Source: Paraspadella gotoi
Taxonomy: Eukaryota > Chaetognatha
Direction of reading: 5' to 3'
DNA: 64,000 bases
Assembly: GCA_051294375.1 (NCBI GenBank)
Contig: CM119268.1
Location: 23,451,502-23,515,501, forward strand
Shown: piece by piece, positions 22,640 to 33,545 of the stretch
Position numbering within the stretch: position 1 is the stretch's first letter
Layout: each line of letters starts with the position of its first letter
Made by a program: the position numbers and the translations under genes
The notes under the pieces: model-generated
The model's input: the letters and a program-made list of their open reading frames with translations, nothing else
Told to the model about the DNA's origin: nothing
Database searches by the model: none

Positions 22640-24030
22640 GCACAACCCTTCCTAAAGAATAATGGAAGATAAGGCACTAATCCTGTTCAACAGCCTGGTG
22701 GAACTTCGCTTAGAAGGAACTCAACAATTTAAAAGTATTTTAATGAAACTAGAAATCATTAAATTGTTACAAAAAGGGAAGAAGATACTCAAGACATTCT
22801 TTAAATCTAGCAGAAAGGAATTATTTAAGGGGAAGGCGATAGAAGAATTCGGATAAAGCATTTGAAAGTTCAAAAAAGGCGCAAAGGAATATCTTACCCT
22901 CCTAGCAAACCAGTCCTATGAGACTAAATCTGAAAGAGTCATCAAGCCCTGACGAAGCCAAGAAGAAAGAAACTGGTTTATTAAAAGTGCAAAAAAACAT
23001 GGTTTAAGGATCGGCCTGATCCAAGACCCTGAAGGCAATGGAATGCCGACAATCACTAGAGAGCTTTATCAAGTGGAAAGACTGGATTAAACAGCAAAAT
23101 CAACAGATGTTCACTGGCCCCCTTCCAATGGAAGCTAGAAAACCAACAAAAACCAATTGAAGAAACAACAAAAGAAAAAAAGCAGAGGTTCACCATGAAA
23201 AATAAATTAAAAGAACGAGAAAGAAGAAAAAAGGCGAATAAAGCAAGGAGAAAATGACTCCGTCAAAGATATTTCTGTAAAGTCCATAGAGATCCACTGG
23301 TACTGGATACCTTAAGAACTTCTACAAAAAAAGATGCAGAAACACAAACTTCTGACTTTCCAACTGGTTTGGAAAGAAACAACAACACCTGCAAGGTCTA
23401 AATTTGCATGCACAAACCAGAAGCTGAGAAATTTAACTCGCAACAATGTCTCAATTCTAGCATCGCAAACAGAGACCCAGCACAGTAGAAAATGGCACCA
23501 AAATCCAGACTTATCGAGGCTGGTTAAAGCCTCTTAATGATGACACTAGATGAACTTCTTTTCTTACACCGAATTTAAGGTGCTATGCCCCAAAGAAAAA
23601 AAGACCAGAATGAAACAGCAAATTCCCAAAATGTTATAACTAAATTACAACTTACAAAAATGAAGGCAAAGAACAAAGAAATAATCTGCAGATAAACAGC
23701 AAAAATCAAGTAGAGAAAGCTGCATTAACAATAATAAACCTAAATTTTTACCCCCTCAACATAATTCAGGGACTCCTCAAGTTTTCTCCTCCAAAATTCC
23801 GCAAATGAAAGCTTTAGAAGAAAAGATTAATTCCTTGCTTGCAGATTTTGCCCATTTGACAAAAAGCTTTATCCAACCAAAGCATTTCAAGCCACGCCCC
23901 AGACCATACTCATTTAAGCCTAACATAGTAAACCCGCCTTCCCGTGATGGCAAAACGCCATTTCAGCACCACTTTACAAGCAAATCAACATTCCAACAGC
24001 CAAAAGGAATATTCCCAAGCAAATGAGACT
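22640..24030 (+). pseudogene. Gag-like coding relic of the LTR element
   Basis: Several short plus-strand frames (22,662-22,856; 23,334-23,537; 23,805-24,026) read as ordinary, non-repetitive protein but are separated by stops and frame changes. The last has a leucine-rich, coiled-coil-like start (KALEEKINSLLADF) followed by a Pro/Lys/Gln-rich stretch, the composition often seen before the nucleocapsid part of Gag. A Cys/His-bearing stretch near 24,095-24,140 may be a broken zinc knuckle. I infer Gag from position and composition only. No family is recognised, and sequencing indels may account for some breaks. Confidence 0.35.
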
Positions 24031-24238
24031 GAAATTGAGCCCCACCTCATTTAAGACCCACTGCTGTTCTTCTCAAGACCAGAAAACATATACCATCATT
24101 ATGCCTGTCAGACACATTGCCATTTCAGGACAAGGAACTGTTAGCCCTACTCGCACCCACACCACCTTGGAGATGTGTAGACTTGGAGACCAGCAAAGAC
24201 TCGTCTGGTGTTCTAAAACCCCGACCGCCCTCGTGACT

Positions 24239-24252
24239 AAGAGAGGGGTGGA
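24239..24252 (+). promoter_or_regulatory. Candidate polypurine tract
   Basis: AAGAGAGGGGTGGA lies immediately before the 3' LTR, where plus-strand priming occurs in LTR elements. One T interrupts it. Confidence 0.6.
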
Positions 24253-24661
24253 CATCAACGGAATGACCGGATAAACGGGACTTGGTTGGCCTAGTGGATT
24301 GTGATTGCTTCGTCTCTCTTCAAACGAATCATCAGAATACCGACGAATCACAGACCTTACTTCAACCTTAGAATGACCAATGACCGGACAGAGGAACCGA
24401 CCCGGAGGGATTGATGGTCGAAAATTGCTAAGAAGACTCTAGGCATTCACCTCTACACCCTAAACTCAAGAAGGAACTTCTTCTTGCAAATAATTATTGA
24501 ACCTTTAATATTGTCATCACCTTTGTCTTAACTTTGTTATCGGGTCATCGTACCTATGTCATCAACGCCTAATCAATTGTCCGTCATTAAATAAACTATT
24601 TGTCAACGCAAATCTTTGCCACTTAATTTAATTACCCACGTTATTTGACTAAACGTCAACG
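24253..24661 (+). repeat. 3' LTR
   Basis: Matches the 5' LTR throughout, with most differences being 1-2 base indels and few substitutions. This suggests a young insertion or read-error noise. Confidence 0.8.
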
Positions 24662-25070
24662 AATACATAAATTTTTTAAAGAGATTTTGGAATCACCATC
24701 TTCATCATCATCATCATCACATCATCATCATCATCATATCATCATCATATCATCATCGAATGTAAGGAATCCAGTTTCACGATTTCCGATTTTTGGCGCC
24801 GAGAAAATTAATGACCGACGACGACCGACGACGACGACGAAATTTGTTTTTCTTTTCTCAATTTTTTTTTTCAAGAATCCAATTTTTTTTTAGAGTCCTT
24901 GTCAAGATTAAATTCATTTTAATCGTTTATGCTTGTTATCATAATCATATTTTTCTTTAATAAAAAAAAATTAAACTAAATTATAGAATGAAAGCAAAAA
25001 ATTTTGAAAAAAAAAGTAATATAAGTTCAAAGCGAAATCAAAAAAGTCCAAAATTTTTGATTCTGAAGAG
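24662..25070 (+). repeat. Duplicated locus, interrupted copy, right part
   Basis: Starts AATACATAAATTTTTT and follows 19,925-20,375 through (ATC)n, gatttccgatttttggcgcc and the AT-rich end, then continues beyond the point where the first contig stops. Confidence 0.9.
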
Positions 25071-25235
25071 AAAAGGAAAAAAAATCCAAAAACCATTAAT
25101 GTTAATAACAATTTTTGCATCTGAGAGATAATTTTTGAGAGTTTTTTTCAACAAAAAAAAAACAACAATTTTTAAGAGACTACAGTTTATCAAAGATACG
25201 AAATAAAATCAATTGTTGTAGAGAAATAGATAAAT
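25071..25235. other. AT-rich DNA
   Basis: Nothing recognised. Confidence 0.6.
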
Positions 25236-25319
25236 GTTAAATACGCGTTGAGTAGTTAAGCGTAATACTTATAAAGTAAGTAAACAAAAAGGGAAAAAAG
25301 TTTACCTTTAAGGGAAAGG

Positions 25320-25611
25320 CCTTAAAACGTTCTTTAATCGGGTGGACGTAAAGTCGATGGCTTGGCCTTTAAGTTTAAGGGATTGGCCTTTAAGGGAGTG
25401 TCCTTTAAAGGAGTGGCCTTCAAAGGGATTGGCCTTGAAAGTAGTGGCCTTCAAAGGGATTGGGATATAAAGGAGTAGCCTTCAAAAGGATTGGCCTTCA
25501 AAGGGATTGGCCCTTAAAGGAGTTGCTTTCAAAGGGCTTGGCCTTTAAAGGAGTGGCCTTCGAAGGGATTGGCCACCAAGGAATTGGCCTTTTAAATAGG
25601 TGGCCCCGACA
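25320..25611 (-). repeat. GGCCTT minisatellite inside the probable 3' LTR
   Basis: Around a dozen units of ggccttcaaagggattggcc type with a period near 20-22. On the minus strand the block begins TGTCGGGGCCACC (25,611 downward), a plausible LTR start. Similar units occur at 29,905-29,990 near the other end of the element, which is why I place both in LTRs. The outer limit is unclear. Confidence 0.55.
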
Positions 25612-25699
25612 GTAAAGTTGGTCTTTGAATGATTCTAATTATCTCCCTAATTAAGATGTTTAGATTTCCTCTCGATCTTGTCTCCATGGCAACTCGACC

Positions 25700-26360
25700 T
25701 GATACTTTCCGTTAAAATTGGTTGATTTTGATTCATTAAAGAGATTTTACATACTTTTTATCATCTTAGATAATCCATCCTTTTCAAAATGGGTCATCTT
25801 GGAAAATCATGGCGAAAAAAAAATTGCATATTACAATGCCTGGAAAGGTGAGCATCTACCGCGATGCGCAGTCACACTCAAGCTGTCCTTGATTTGGCTC
25901 CTTGTCCCGATGGACCAGCCAATGCCAACCCCATTTAGTATTGGAAGGCGATGGGATTCCTTACACCGCGTCTAATTTCGTTGTTAAATGGCATAAAAGA
26001 AGAATGGGTCAGTGCCAATAATTAAATCTTATATCATCAGTATTTTGAACTTCCACTATTTGAATGCCCTTCCAGATGTTCAAAGGTGTTCCACAACGTC
26101 TTGAGTTCAAGGTAACATCAAGTTACCATTGACGTGGGACCTTGGCGAGATGGACATCGTTGAGCTTTTCTTCGTAATCATCTTCAAGAGAGTGGATTTG
26201 TGAGTTGTCGTCGATCTGTCTTCAAATCTGACTGAATCTAGTGTGGAGAAACTGGCATAGTTTCATTATTAATGGGGATTAATCATCTATCACCTTTTCG
26301 GAACAACAGTCCTTGTTGCTACCAGTATCAGTAGCGCCGTAATAATTTTGCTGTTCTTAT
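25700..26360 (-). pseudogene. BEL/Pao protease region, broken
   Basis: A minus-strand DTGSN motif at about 26,314-26,329 sits in an ATDTGSNKDCCSEKV context, fitting the aspartic protease active-site loop D-T/S-G. It follows the zinc knuckle by roughly 200 bases, as in BEL/Pao (Pfam DUF1758/Peptidase_A17 region). Further on, near 25,880-25,930, another frame gives a GW-L-A-G-P word that recalls the conserved GW...GP end of the BEL protease domain. At least three frame changes and several stops separate these parts. The reading ends near 25,700, before any RT. Confidence 0.55.
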
Positions 26361-26620
26361 AGTACTCTCACCTCGCTACAATTGGCCGAAATAATTGAGG
26401 GTTGACGATTTTGCGTTGCACTTTTGGAATCGTCACTGCGGTGGAGGAAAGGCTTTGTCGTAACTGAGGGAGAGTGGTCGTCGTTGCATTGGTTGAAGAT
26501 GGCTTGAGCTGAAATCTCATGTAAAAGAGTTGGGTGACGTTTATTCTTACACTCTTCACACATAATATTTGAACAACAGTTTTGTTGAGGTATGACCCAT
26601 TCCAAAACATCCTAAAGCAT
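26357..26620 (-). pseudogene. BEL/Pao Gag zinc-knuckle region
   Basis: The minus-strand frame contains CCSNIMCEECKNKRHPTLLH. A C-x2-C followed by a basic spacer and H-x-T-L-L-H is the hallmark of BEL/Pao Gag, where a CCHC knuckle precedes it. The preceding half (CFGMGHTSTK) appears in another frame just upstream near 26,585-26,614, so one frame shift divides the double knuckle. It would bind RNA in the particle. The frame stays open to 26,357, close to the protease. Confidence 0.7.
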
Positions 26621-26633
26621 TAATTTATTGGCT

Positions 26634-28050
26634 TTAATAAAATTCGATTTTCTTTTCATAAGTATCTTCTATAAATTGTTTACATTTATTATGGTGTTGA
26701 TTTTTCGTTGACATTTGCATTTCTTTAAAATATTCACCACCTGATTTTGGTAGAACCAGACTATCTGCATGAAGTGCTACGACCAGGAGGCTTTGAATTC
26801 GAATTTCCTGACACGCCCTGTGGCCGACACTTTTGCGACGTTTCGTCTTCTCCGTTCTGTTCTTGGAGGTGGTCTTGATTTTTGAAAATGGAAAGAATCC
26901 AACTTTTTCACATGGACGATCTAAAAAGTCTATAATTTTTAAAACCAAAAACGATCCACGTTCAATTGAATATTTATTAATGATAGGTCAATCCATTTAT
27001 TTCTAATGTGTTGGGATTCGCTTCTCTAAACTCGTTTAACTGCTTCCATAGAACGAAAATCGCCAGCATCGTGGCTCAACTCAGCTATTTCGTTCGCTTC
27101 ACGAAGTCGAAAATGAGTTCTCTCGTCTTTTTTGCTAATCATCAATATCGATTTTACCTTTTTTCAGAATCTCGGCCCAAACGTTCAGAGCTGTGTGCTG
27201 CCGATATCCCCAAGTATGACGTAGACGTTCTTTTGCCAGACTGAGAGCTTCAGGAACCCATTGACGTACTTGAATTCGCGGATGCATTGATGCTTCATCT
27301 GGTTTGTCCAGTGGAGGAGCTCGTAGTACTTAATCCTGTCAGAACACCGGAATACTTTCGACATCATTAGCAAATTGATAAAGAAATCCTTCTAAGTAAA
27401 TGGGTTTTCCTTCAAACTTATCTTTTTCATAGGCCGAATCCTGGCAAGTTGTTCTGAGATCCAAAGCGCGGAGATATCCATCTGTTGACCCAGACTTGAT
27501 TGGTATTGATTTGGTTTGCACCAGGCGGGCTGATGAGCATTTGTTGGATTTGGCTGGTAGTTCTGTTGGAGTTTGAGGTCGACCGTGACTTGGTTGAAGG
27601 ATTCTGATTCAGGATTTAATCCTTTTTATTGTTATATTATTTTTAAATTAATATTATCTGGTTGAACAATTCTCCAATGATTAGCCCAAGAATACCTTGT
27701 TGATTTGACGTACAGCATTTCATTATTATTGGAAAACTCGTGTCTTCCATCGCTCGGATCCGCGAGTGCTCAGCCAATTCTCTATCAAGGTTTCTCAATT
27801 TCTGCTCCATTAAGCATCAGCCTCTTCTTGTTGAAATTTAATTTATTCTCTTTCGTATTTTTCGGTAATTTTGCTCATGAAATTTTTTTAATTTACGCTC
27901 TTGTTTACACTTAGTATAATGGATCATACCTTGCTCTCCGTTTCTCATCCTGTCTTGAGCTAGTGATGCTTGATTATCGGCGGTTCTCCCAAGTTGAATC
28001 ATTGTCTTTGTTCGTCTCTCCAGTGGGAGCTGAAAAAATTAAAAACTTTC
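26634..28050 (-). pseudogene. BEL/Pao Gag region, broken
   Basis: Minus-strand frames at 27,339-27,521, 27,185-27,373 and 26,634-26,948 follow one another with overlaps. The first ends with EGKPIYLEGFLYQFANDVES, which resembles the G-x-P...F...F pattern of the DUF1759 gag domain of BEL/Pao. The next carries RIKYYELLHW in the place where that domain has a KF-Y-L helix. The third has FLDRPCEKV and Lys/Arg-rich sequence before the knuckle. Upstream, near 27,880-28,010, a basic stretch may be the coiled N-terminus. The frame shifts prevent a single product. Confidence 0.5.
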
Positions 28051-29665
28051 CTTTGGGTACAGGGAGTGAGAATGAATTTGAACTTCATGTAATCGTTTTT
28101 GTAAATTCAGTACGAAATATTTAGTTCATTTTCTATGATGTGTTTAGCAATATCATAACTTGTTTTGTGTGGGCCTGGCGATTCCAATGCTTGCGCAGTG
28201 AGTTGTTGGATTAGCAGTAGAAATGGCAAGATTCAAAATAAGGTTTGTGCTTCATTACCCTGGGGTAAGGTTGGAAGAGAATATCTCGTAATCTGAAGTT
28301 GCTTCCTTTGTTTCACTGTACAGGCTTTGGCGTCTCTTGAAGCCGTTCGAACGTCGCGGTTTGCTGGTTCATAGTACTGAGATAACAGCGTGGTTCAATA
28401 GAATTGACGTAAAAGTATTTATTTTGTATCCACAGCGTACAAACGTTTCTGGTATGAGCACCATCATTATTTTATCCCGTGTAAATATTCCACTGAAAGG
28501 AAGACAGCAAAGACTGATTAAACAACTCACTTGATAAAAATCTGATTAGGAAACAGACTTACGGACCCAAAAAATTTGGCGCAAGACAAATTACTTCGCG
28601 GACCGGTAATCAAATACAAGGTAGGTGCAATTGTGCCCTTGGAAAGGTCGTGGACTAGCCTCCGTTCAAGGTACGAACGATAAAATATTCAATCTGTGTT
28701 TTTAGGGGGGTGGCGACTGGTAAATCTTATCACTTTGATAAGTTTTTTTGACAACGCTGGGAGAAGCACGGATCATCTGGTTGACGTTTTTCAAAACTAT
28801 CTCACAAGGAGACAGTCCTTCTGGATCGAAATTTCAAAGGGATCCTCCCCACTCAGAATTCCTGGGATGCCCAATACGCCAGAGACCATCGTCACCCATT
28901 TGCATGTGACATCTCCAAGTCGACATGTCCAATTTCCATCAGCGGCGCCCACTGAAGTCCTTTTCTCTTTTGAGATAATGGTGATTTGGGACGCAAGACA
29001 TCTAATTTAAAAAATCAGAAAACTTAGTTAATAATTCATTGTTTGATTTATTCTTTTACCGGGCCTAATTAGTGTTTAGCTCAATAAGCAGCTTTAAGGA
29101 GTGTTTGGGTGTTAGAGCAATTCCTTGAATTTCATAGAATTAATAATCAAGACCTTGGATAAGCAGACATCTTTTTATTTGAGTACCCTTATGGACAGTG
29201 GGCAGTTGGGATATAAAAACTTTGGCGCAAATGGTCAGCTTAAGCTTAAAAGGAATTAGAAATTATACTTTTATTAAATAAAATTCACAAAATATCAAAC
29301 AGTGTTTTACCTTTATGTGTCCTTGGACCCCTAGAATACTACAAAAATGATCCCTTTTATTTAGTTAAAGAACCAATTCAGAAACTAGAGGAGCTATCAA
29401 ATTAAAATTAACTATCAGGGGACTAGGATTTATGTGCTTATAGCATCAATCTTTGTGTACTAGGACCAATTTTATAGCAATTATTTCTTTCTAACAGTAA
29501 GATAGTTGTTGCTAAGTAAGTAGGAAAACAGCAGCAGGCATGACGCGTTGCTATGGGGGAATTTTTGCTTAACCAGAATAGGACAATTCATCAACTCTGA
29601 TTGAGAGTGCCAGAAACTGAGGCATCGGTGGCTGTATTTTAAAACAAAGTTCTGGTCAATTTCGG
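28051..29665 (-). mobile_element. 5' internal part of the BEL/Pao relic, non-coding as seen
   Basis: No coherent frame. The plus-strand 104-residue frame at 28,696-29,010 has no recognisable domain and lies antisense to the element. This stretch may be leader or decayed gag N-terminus. Confidence 0.4.
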
Positions 29666-29683
29666 CTACTCCAAAAGGCGCCA
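29666..29683 (-). promoter_or_regulatory. Candidate primer binding site of the BEL/Pao relic
   Basis: On the minus strand TGGCGCCTTTTGGAGTAG, preceded by an LTR-like end GCGCGACAAC. TGGCGCC is a common start for retroelement PBS. The tRNA was not determined. Confidence 0.45.
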
Positions 29684-30075
29684 GTTGTCGCGCCTGGTTA
29701 AGTTTTAAGGCCGCATCTGGCCCTTATCCACGACGGTGCGTGGACTCGTCCCCTTGGTGAGAACCGATCGGCCAGTAGGCCCTTGCAAAGGGTAATCCTG
29801 GACGTCTCGCGGAACTGGCCAGGCTGGGTCAGCTGTCTAGCCTAGTAGGGTAGTGGCCTGTGGGTGAGTAGATTAGGAGTAGAGCCTTTCGGAAAGAATG
29901 AAGAGGATTGGCCTTCAAGGGCATGGGCCCTTAAGTGGAGGCCTTGGCCTTTAAAAAGGGTGCCTTGGCCGTGTTAAAGGACAGTGAGGCCTTGTCGAAG
30001 GGGCGGGAGGGCCAGCCGAGGTAGGGAACTTGGCGGCCGTGGGGTTCCTGGGAAATTTAGTGGTGGCCGCCGAGT
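29684..30075 (-). repeat. Probable 5' LTR of the BEL/Pao relic
   Basis: GC-rich compared with all neighbours. Contains ggccttcaagggcatgggcc and aggccttggcctttaaaaag, similar to the 25,320-25,611 block. The outer end ggtggccgccgag near 30,063-30,073 resembles ggtggccccgaca at 25,600-25,611. Confidence 0.45.
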
Positions 30076-30510
30076 GCAGTGAGAGTTGTCGTCTTGGAGA
30101 GATGTAGTTGGTGGCTTATGTCATGCGCTGCCCGGCTAGAGTTGTTAAGGATGTGCGGATTATAGGGGGGATAAGGGATGTTGTGGGGCGTGATGTGGGG
30201 GCCGGTGTATGGCGTGGGGGGGACGAGAGGAAGGGGTAGAGAGGGGGGAGAGGGGAGGTCAGGAAGTCGGTCAGCAGACGGAGATGATTTCGGTGGAGGG
30301 GGTCTCTATCTCTATCATCTCTCTCTCTCTCTCTCCTCTCTAATCTCCTCTGTGATTCTTCTCGTCTCTCCTCTCTCTCTCTCCTCTCTCTTTCTTCCCA
30401 ATTGCCCTAAATATTTTCCTTTTTTTCCTAATTTCTCTAAAATAAGTTTAAATAATTTTATTTTATTTTTTGTTTTGCGATTTCATCTATGTTCGGTTTA
30501 AACGAATCGC
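30076..30510. other. G-rich block and interrupted (CT)n
   Basis: Runs of four to seven G at 30,184-30,258, then a CT-rich strand at 30,304-30,395. No gene. It ends at a 25-N gap (30,511-30,535). Confidence 0.7.
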
Positions 30511-30535
30511 NNNNNNNNNNNNNNNNNNNNNNNNN

Positions 30536-30764
30536 CGGGAAATACGAAATCATAATCGATACGAATTAATATAAGAAGAATGAAATGTCATTAATATATA
30601 TTGAAAGGGTTAAAACTAGCTATCTTTCCTTATAATTCTGTCCTCCCTAAAGCTAAATATTTAGTTAAAAGAATAGAAAATATTTTTGAAAAAAATGAGA
30701 ATTAACTCAGAAAGTTTCATTTTAAAATTAATTGTAAATATAAAAATGTAAAAATGCAAGATAA
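30536..30764. other. AT-rich DNA
   Basis: Nothing recognised. Confidence 0.6.
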
Positions 30765-30880
30765 AGATAGGATAAGTAAAGATAAGATAAGTAAAGATAA
30801 GATAAGTAAAAATTAGATAAGTAAAGATAAGATAAGTAAAGATTAGATAAGTAAAGATAAGATAAGTAAAGATAGAGAGA
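30765..30880. repeat. 15-bp (GATAAGATAAGTAAA)n minisatellite
   Basis: About seven units, some with gattag for gataag. Leu/Tyr/Phe-rich minus-strand frames are its translation. Confidence 0.9.
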
Positions 30881-30959
30881 AAAACGAAAGAAAAGAATAA
30901 AAATGAATAAATGATATGATTTATGGTGTTGACCATAAGTGGAAAAAGAAAATGGAGAA

Positions 30960-31350
30960 ATAAAAAAGAAAGAATAGTCTGAGAGAGAGAGAGATATAAA
31001 GAGAGAGGAGAGCAGGGAGAGGAGTAGGAGAAACGAGGCGAAGCCTCGCGAGATGATGGGAGGGAGGAGGAAAGGGGAGGGAGAAGGAAGAGAGAAGAAA
31101 GAGAGATACGACGAGAGAGCGAGAGACAAAGAGAAGGGCAAAAGGACCAATCGGGAAAAAAACGCAGTGATGAGATGGGCCCGAGCGGAGAGAGAGAGGA
31201 GGAAGGAGAGGAGGGAGGGGGAGAGGATCACGAGGAGAGAGAGGATGGAGGCGAAGACAGAGAGGACGGATAGAGGAAGAGGAAGAGCGAGGGAGGAGAG
31301 CGCAGAGAGACAAGAGAGAGAGAGAGAAAGAGGGAGGAGGAGGAAATAGG
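30960..31350. repeat. Polypurine domain
   Basis: Mostly G/A plus strand for about 390 bases. Frames on both strands are compositional. Confidence 0.85.
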
Positions 31351-31806
31351 ACTTTGCCCTCTAAAAACGATGCGTCAAAGTAGAACAAACAAAATATTCT
31401 TCCTCTCTCTCCTCTCTGCTCGTCCTTCTCTCCTCTATTTCTCTCTCTCTCTCATCTTCTCTCTCTCTCTCTTCTTTTGTTCTTGCTTTCTTTTTTATCA
31501 CTACTTTCCCCGATGAGATGACGCCGACGACAACAACAACGACGAAGGCGCGCCTAATACAATCTTTAAGAATTGTTCGCGCAGGAAGAAAGAGAACAAA
31601 GAGAAGAAGTTAAGAAGCGAACGAGAAAGAAACAATCAGATGGATCAATGGTTAGAAACAACAACAACATACAACAACACATTTTTTTTTTGGTATGCGT
31701 GCTGCTTTTCTGACGATTCTCAATTTATTTTTTTTGCTGTCTGACGTCGCGCTTCCTTAACGATTTTCTTTGTTTATGTATTGACCGGATTGCAACCACA
31801 CCCACC

Positions 31807-31843
<37 letters not shown>

Positions 31844-32570
31844 CTTCTCCTCTTCTTCTCTCTTCTCTCTCTTCTCTCTCTCTTCTTTCTGTTCTTTTTT
31901 TTCTTTTTCTTTTGTCTCGTTTACTCTTCTTTTTCGTGTGAAATTATTTTGTTAAAGTAGTTAGTTTAGAGTAACTATACATTAACTTAAGGGAAGAATT
32001 TTGACAATGTATATATCTGTAAAAACTCTGTTTATAAACGCGGTACATTGTAAGATTGGCAATTGGTATAGTTACAGTTATGGTTATTTGAACGTTTGTT
32101 AAAATTACTAAGAATTTTCGTTTTCGATCTGCCTGAGTTATCTAATCATATAGTGAACTAAGAACGATGAGTAAAAAATAGCCGCCATTTGTTAAAATTC
32201 ATAATTTTAAAAATGGATTTGGATATTTATCTCGTTTTTATTCCAACTAATGACGGATTAATTTTGCTTTTTTAAGTTAGAGTTTCATTTTTTAATATTA
32301 TATTTATTTTTTGCTGGTCTAATTATTTTCTCAGATTGAAATAAGTGCTTCTTTGCTCAGAAATCAACCTGTCGAATGAGAGAGAGTAGGAGAGGAGAAG
32401 GAGAGAGAGAGGAGAGAGGAAGGAAGAGAGAGAGAGAGAGAGAGGAGAGAGAGACACTTCCCGCCTTGACGCGTGGGTTGGTACGGGGTGATCTCACTTC
32501 CCTGTACTGAAGTGTTAATTGTCTCCTGTCGATATGTCTCTCTCTCTCTCTCTCGACCTGACTCTCTCCT

Positions 32571-32604
<34 letters not shown>

Positions 32605-32690
32605 GCTCATCCCCCTCACATTTTCATTTACATATTAGCGTATCTCCATAAACATTGAATTTGACTTGGATGAGATCGCCACTGGGAAAA
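31351..32690. repeat. CT/GA arrays and unassigned DNA
   Basis: CT blocks at 31,400-31,475, 31,805-31,890, and 32,535-32,605. GA block at 32,380-32,452. 31,920-32,370 is AT-rich and unassigned. Confidence 0.75.
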
Positions 32691-32855
32691 GCGCGACGAC
32701 GACGATGATGACGACGACGACGATGATGACAACGACGATAACAACGAAGACGATGACAATAACGATGATGAAGACGACGACAACGAAGACGCCGACGACG
32801 ATGATGATGACGACGGCGACAATAACGACGGCGACGACGACAACGATCATGAATA
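32691..32855. repeat. Mixed (GAC/GAT/AAC)n array
   Basis: Imperfect trinucleotide repeats. A threonine/methionine-rich frame here is its translation. Confidence 0.9.
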
Positions 32856-33049
32856 AAAGATGAAAAAAAAACTTTTTTTTAAATTGAAATCAATTTTTGT
32901 TTCGCTTGAAAATTTCATCGTTTAATTATTTCTGGAAGATTAAGTTTTGAAGAGACGAGTTTTCAAAACTGGACTGAATCAATTAGGGTTTGAATATAGA
33001 GTTTTAAAAATTAAAGAGTTTTGAAATTTAAATCATTAAAAATTAGACT

Positions 33050-33215
33050 TAAAGGAGTAGTCCTTTTATACAATTGAAACATTCTTTTGAAAATTATATT
33101 CCACTTCATTGATAAGGACTGACTTTGGAAACGAGACTGTGAGAGAGTCTTGATTGAAAGCTCTCTTTTATATTGGTTGAATGTACCAATTTGAATTTTA
33201 TTAAATATCAGAATT
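33050..33215 (-). mobile_element. Family A dispersed repeat, internally shortened
   Basis: ggagtagtccttttatacaa, ccacttcattgataaggact, gagagagtcttgattgaaag, and the end ttatattggttgaatgtacc. The middle GGAGGCCTTAAACC part is missing. Confidence 0.65.
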
Positions 33216-33231
33216 ATTCTTTATTTTTATT

Positions 33232-33233
<2 letters not shown>

Positions 33234-33314
<81 letters not shown>

Positions 33315-33476
33315 CAAAAAAAGAACACCCACAACTTTGTACCCAGAATCTAAACAACCACATCGATGCTCAAACAACAACAACAACAACAACAACAACG
33401 ACAACTGAATAAAAAGAAGGTCGTACGCAGGTCACGTGATAAGGTCCGCCTTCTCGAGAAGAGGGAGAGAATTTCT

Positions 33477-33514
<38 letters not shown>

Positions 33515-33545
33515 TTCATCGTCTTCGTCGTCGTCGTCGTCGCCC
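33234..33545. repeat. (CT)n, (CAA)n and (GTC)n arrays
   Basis: CT at 33,234-33,312, CAA at 33,372-33,400, and GTC at 33,476-33,541. Confidence 0.95.

Larger units (their letters stand above)
20821..24661 (+). mobile_element. LTR retrotransposon, degraded or non-autonomous
   Basis: Two direct repeats of about 400 bases (20,821-21,217 and 24,253-24,661) flank 3.03 kb. The repeat is absent from the uninterrupted copy of the locus, which gives a natural empty site at 19,921-19,928. A 5-base AATAC flanks both sides (20,816-20,820 and 24,662-24,666). TGG follows the first repeat and a purine tract precedes the second, as in LTR elements. No reverse transcriptase, integrase or YxDD motif is visible, and the interior is too short for a full pol. 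It is either internally deleted or a gag-only or non-coding derivative. Confidence 0.85.
25236..30075 (-). mobile_element. BEL/Pao-type retrotransposon relic, RT and integrase missing
   Basis: Read on the minus strand: LTR-like end with PBS near 29,666-29,683, a long 5' part, a gag-like region (27,700-26,600), a CCHC/CxxC knuckle (26,614-26,520), a DTG protease (about 26,314-26,329), and post-protease sequence to about 25,700. GGCCTT-rich LTR-like DNA then begins. BEL/Pao elements have this gag-knuckle-protease order and the C-x2-C...HxTLLH signature. Nothing resembling RT, RNase H or integrase lies between 25,611 and 25,900, so an internal deletion is likely. The frames are broken by stops and frame shifts. 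The LTR assignment is weaker than the coding one. Confidence 0.65.

Noticed and set aside
25718-25975. 85-residue plus-strand frame
   Set aside because: It lies antisense to the protease end of the BEL/Pao relic and has no domain of its own.
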